From: Phycisphaerae bacterium | GTDB lineage: Bacteria; Planctomycetota; Phycisphaerae; Phycisphaerales; SM1A02 | NCBI GenBank assembly: GCA_016873355.1 | Contig: VGXK01000055.1 | Span: forward strand, 1-9,452 | Direction of reading: 5' to 3' | Length of the DNA stretch: 9,452 nucleotides | Part shown: one piece after another, positions 7,062-9,452 of the stretch | Position numbering within the stretch: position 1 is the stretch's first letter | How the letters are laid out: each line of letters opens with the position of its first letter | Translations under genes and position numbers: made by a program | The notes under the pieces: model-generated | Seen by the model: the letters and a program-made list of their open reading frames with translations, nothing else | Databases searched by the model: none | What the model was told of the DNA's origin: nothing

Positions 7062-7808
7062 ATGATTCGCCGCACCGTCCGGCTCCCGATCGTCGCCGCC
7101 ATCGCGTTCGTGTCGCTGCTCATGCTCGGCGCCGCCGCCTCGCCGCTCGCGGTCGGCTCGAAGGCGCCTGCGCTCACGGTCACGGAATGGTTGAAGGGCG
7201 AACCCGCGAAGGAGTTCAAGCCCGGCACGGTCTACGTCGTCGACTTCTGGGCGACCTGGTGCGGACCGTGCATCCGCTCCTTCCCGAAGCTCTCGGCAAT
7301 CCAGCGCGAGCATGGCGACGATCTCGTCGTCATCGCCGTCGCGCCGTTCGAGAGGATCCGTCCGGGCGAAGCCGACGATCGTCGCGACCGGCTCAAGTCG
7401 TTCGTCGATGCACGCGGCGACTCGATGAACTTCCGCGTGGCCTACGACGGCAACGGACAGAGCGGCGCGAATTGGATGGCGGCGGCAGGCAGGAACTCGA
7501 TTCCCTGCGTCTTCGTCGTGAATCACGAGGGCCGGATCTCCTACCTCGGCTCACCGTCGGCGCTCGAGGGCGCGGTGAAGGTGGCGCTTCGCAAGGCGAA
7601 GGAGGCGAAGGCGAAGTCGTCCGAGTCGAGGCCGACCCCGCCGGACTCGAAGCCCGAGGCGCCGGCGACGACGCCGCCGAGCGACGCGACGCCGACGCCC
7701 CCGCCGCCGTCGCCGCCGGCGCGCGAATCCACGCCACCACCGCCGCAACCGCCCGCGCCCACGGGCGGATCCGGCGATTCTCCGAAGCGCTCCGACGGCG
7801 CCGGCTGA
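7062..7808 (+). CDS. Exported TlpA-like thioredoxin-fold protein with proline-rich tail
   Basis: This 248-aa protein has the thioredoxin motif WATWCGPC (63-70; Cys67 and Cys70), preceded by VYVVDF and followed by IRSFPKL, with the cis-proline loop SIPCVFVV at Pro148. It resembles TlpA/ResA-type thiol-disulfide oxidoreductases, which act outside the cytoplasmic membrane. The N-terminus MIRRTVRLP followed by a hydrophobic run to about residue 25 (LLMLGAAA) is a typical Sec signal peptide, with possible cleavage near 26; no lipobox Cys is present. Residues 186-248 form a low-complexity tail rich in Pro, Ser, Thr and Ala. ATG 7062 is preferred because it starts the signal peptide; a GTG at 7023 overlapping the previous stop would add 13 residues (SSRRRRSSRDPD-like) in front. 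The gene sits 16 nt before eboE, suggesting co-expression. The redox partner is unknown. Cys149 next to the cis-proline is an extra cysteine worth noting. Confidence 0.9.
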   Translation: MIRRTVRLPIVAAIAFVSLLMLGAAASPLAVGSKAPALTVTEWLKGEPAKEFKPGTVYVVDFWATWCGPCIRSFPKLSAIQREHGDDLVVIAVAPFERIRPGEADDRRDRLKSFVDARGDSMNFRVAYDGNGQSGANWMAAAGRNSIPCVFVVNHEGRISYLGSPSALEGAVKVALRKAKEAKAKSSESRPTPPDSKPEAPATTPPSDATPTPPPPSPPARESTPPPPQPPAPTGGSGDSPKRSDGAG

Positions 7809-7824
7809 GCGGACGGCGCACGGC

Positions 7825-9072
7825 GTGTCGACCGACTGCCGCATCGGCTACGCCACGAACGTCCATCCCGGGCGCACGCTCGACGAGGCGCTGACGGAGA
7901 TCGAGCGGCACGCGCCGCGCGTGCGGAGCGAACTCGTGTCGCGCGGCGTGCTGGCATCCGACGAAACGCTCGAACTCGGCGCGTGGTTCTCCGCGGAGGC
8001 CGCGCGCTTGCTGCTCGCTCGCCCCGGCGAAGTGGAGCGCATGGCCGAGCGGCTTCGGCGCTCGCACCTTTCGATCCGTTCGCTCAACGGTTTTCCCTAC
8101 GGTCACTTCCACGCCGAGCGCGTGAAGCGCGACGTCTATCGCCCGTCGTGGGCCGGCGCCGCGCGCCTGCTCCACACCGAGGCGCTCGCCGAGATCCTCG
8201 CGCGACTCATCGCGGACGATGCCGCGAACTCGGCGCCTCGCCGCGCGGGCTCCGAGTCGCCGCCGAAACTGCCCGCCCGCGGAAGCATCACCACCGTGCC
8301 GATCGGCTGGCGGAGCGAGATCCACGCGGGCTCGACCGGCGCGGCGCTCGGAGTGGCGGTGTCGCACCTCCGGCAGCTTGCCGCGGCGCTGGCACGCCTC
8401 GAGGATCGAACCGGCGTGCGCATCCAGGTCGACCTCGAGCCGGAACCGGGCTGTCTGCTCGACGCATCGCGGGATCTCGTCGAGTTCTTCGATCGGCATC
8501 TGACGCCGCGGCCGGGCGAGGTCGATCCGCGCCGTCATCTCGGCGCCTGCCACGATGTCTGCCACGCGGCGGTCATGTGGGAGCCGCAGCGGGAGGCGAT
8601 CGAGACGATTCGACGCGCGGGAATCTCGATCGGCCGCGTGCAGCTCTCGAGCGCGCTCGAGTGGCGGCCGTCTCGCGACGCCGAGATCGTCGCCGCCTTC
8701 GACGAGCCGCGCTACCTGCATCAGACGACCTGGCGCAACTCCCGCGGCGAGGTGCGCTTCTTCGAGGATCTGCCCGATGCGCTCGGCGCCGCGCGCCGCG
8801 AGTCGCCGGGCGACGACCTCGTTGCGCGCACCCACCTGCACGTGCCGCTCTCGTCCGCGTGCGCGGGACGACTCGGCACCACGCGCGATTCGGTGAGCGA
8901 GTTCCTCGGCGCCTGGCCCGCCGACGAACCGCTGCCCGCCGTCGAGGTGGAGACCTACACCTGGGAGGTGCTGCCGCCGTCGCTCCGCCCCGCGTCGCTC
9001 GCCGCGGGGATCGCCGACGAGATCGAGTGGGCGCATCGCGAAGTCTCGCGCCGACGGGGATGCCGCGCATGA
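7825..9072 (+). CDS. eboE: EboE, xylose-isomerase-like TIM-barrel metabolite traffic protein
   Basis: EboE is part of the ebo cluster, linked to transfer of a precursor metabolite over the inner membrane; its reaction is not defined. The 415-aa product shows family landmarks in order: GYATNVHPG (8-16), SLNGFPYGHFH (86-96), VKRDVYRPSW (100-109) with HTEALAEILARL, GSITTVPIGW (153-162), DLEPEPGCLLD (203-213), HLGACHDVCHAAVMWE (238-253), YLHQTTWR (297-304), FFEDLPDAL (312-320), RTHLHVPL (335-342) and EVETYTWEVLP (374-384). Glu205, Asp244, His247, His299, His337, His339 and Glu376 are candidate metal or substrate ligands of a TIM-barrel site (inference). No signal peptide is present, so it is cytoplasmic. 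The GTG at 7825 is chosen because GYATNVHPG normally lies within the first 20 residues; no strong Shine-Dalgarno is seen. Its stop overlaps the eboC ATG (ATGA). Residues 131-150 are a less ordered, Pro/Ala/Ser-rich loop. Confidence 0.92.
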   Translation: MSTDCRIGYATNVHPGRTLDEALTEIERHAPRVRSELVSRGVLASDETLELGAWFSAEAARLLLARPGEVERMAERLRRSHLSIRSLNGFPYGHFHAERVKRDVYRPSWAGAARLLHTEALAEILARLIADDAANSAPRRAGSESPPKLPARGSITTVPIGWRSEIHAGSTGAALGVAVSHLRQLAAALARLEDRTGVRIQVDLEPEPGCLLDASRDLVEFFDRHLTPRPGEVDPRRHLGACHDVCHAAVMWEPQREAIETIRRAGISIGRVQLSSALEWRPSRDAEIVAAFDEPRYLHQTTWRNSRGEVRFFEDLPDALGAARRESPGDDLVARTHLHVPLSSACAGRLGTTRDSVSEFLGAWPADEPLPAVEVETYTWEVLPPSLRPASLAAGIADEIEWAHREVSRRRGCRA

Positions 9073-9452
9073 GTCGCGCTCCCGTCGACGCCCCCGACCG
9101 GCTCGGCGCGTGGCTCGAACTGGCACGGATCTCGAATGCGCCCACCGTGGCCACGAACGCCATGGTCGGAGCGTCGGCGGCGCTGATCGCCGACCCGACG
9201 CTCGACGACGGCGCGTCGTTCGCATGGCGCCTGCTCGCACTCGCGGCCGCCATGATGTGCATGTACTCGGGCGGAATGATGCTGAACGATCGGCTCGATC
9301 TCGAGATCGATCGCCTCGAGCGTCCCCACCGCCCGATTCCCTCGGGGCGCATCTCGCCGCCGGCGGCGCTCAACGCGTCGATCGCGCTGCTCGGCGCGGG
9401 CGCGATCCTCGCGTGCGCGGTCGACCGCGCGGCGCTGGCGTGGGTGCTGGCG
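9069..9452 (+). CDS. eboC: EboC, UbiA-family prenyltransferase (N-terminal 128 residues; continues past edge)
   Basis: UbiA-family enzymes are integral membrane prenyltransferases that join an isoprenoid diphosphate to an acceptor, using Mg-binding Asp-rich motifs. The frame is open to the window end. ARISNAPTVATNAMVG (19-34) is the usual first helix, followed by a hydrophobic run (55-72) and the first Asp-rich motif NDRLDLEID (73-81) with RPHRPIPSG just after, as in UbiA proteins. A third hydrophobic run starts near 101. The ATG overlaps the eboE stop by 4 nt, so translation is probably coupled. Position directly after eboE supports EboC over ubiquinone or menaquinone prenyltransferases, but the second Asp motif and most of the membrane helices lie outside the window. 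The acceptor is unknown. Confidence 0.85.
   Translation, partial: MSRAPVDAPDRLGAWLELARISNAPTVATNAMVGASAALIADPTLDDGASFAWRLLALAAAMMCMYSGGMMLNDRLDLEIDRLERPHRPIPSGRISPPAALNASIALLGAGAILACAVDRAALAWVLA

Noticed and set aside
7809..7824. A terminator or promoter between the thioredoxin gene and eboE
   Set aside because: The gap is only 16 nt, with no inverted repeat or T-run.
7393..9240. A 615-codon minus-strand open frame opposite the thioredoxin, eboE and eboC genes
   Set aside because: It crosses three plus-strand genes with strong family motifs and has shadow composition.

Overview
The window is very GC-rich (third codon positions almost all G or C). It carries two divergent gene blocks that meet at a short intergenic region, 6259-6318. 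Protein families and codon style would suit a high-GC, double-membraned environmental bacterium such as a planctomycete (Phycisphaerae-like). That placement is an inference; no marker gene here settles it.

Left block, minus strand, 6258 down to 1: a candidate 57-residue ORF (6258-6085), then recC (6082-2477, 1201 aa), then recB (2480 running off the left edge, 826 residues visible). The small ORF ends 2 nt before the recC start, and recC and recB share an ATGA overlap, so this looks like one translationally coupled RecBCD operon. RecBCD is the helicase-nuclease that processes double-strand breaks for RecA and destroys foreign linear DNA. The RecB nuclease domain, and a recD if there is one, would lie left of position 1. 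Both strands over 1-6080 hold long open frames because of base composition. The minus-strand frames carry every helicase motif and RecC signature; the opposite frames are Arg-rich shadows.

Right block, plus strand, 6319 to the right edge: a class I glutamine amidotransferase-like hydrolase (peptidase C26/PuuD type, 6319-7026); a secreted thioredoxin-fold protein of the TlpA type with a proline-rich C-terminal tail (7062-7808); eboE, a xylose-isomerase-like TIM-barrel 'metabolite traffic' protein (7825-9072); and the first 128 residues of a UbiA-type prenyltransferase, eboC (9069 to the edge). The gaps are 35 nt, 16 nt and a 4-nt overlap, so the four genes are probably co-transcribed. The ebo genes are known from bacteria and some algal plastids and are linked to moving or processing a still-uncertain metabolite across the inner membrane (scytonemin precursor export in cyanobacteria). 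The remaining ebo genes would be expected right of 9452.

The divergent region has plausible -10 elements for both blocks, placed so close to the start codons that both transcripts may be leaderless or nearly so. No RNA gene, CRISPR array, insertion sequence or clear terminator was seen, and no stretch over 300 bases lacks a gene. The most interesting points are the possible extension of the ebo operon by an amidohydrolase and a thioredoxin, the small ORF leading the recCB operon, and RecC substitutions at positions that contact Chi in E. coli.
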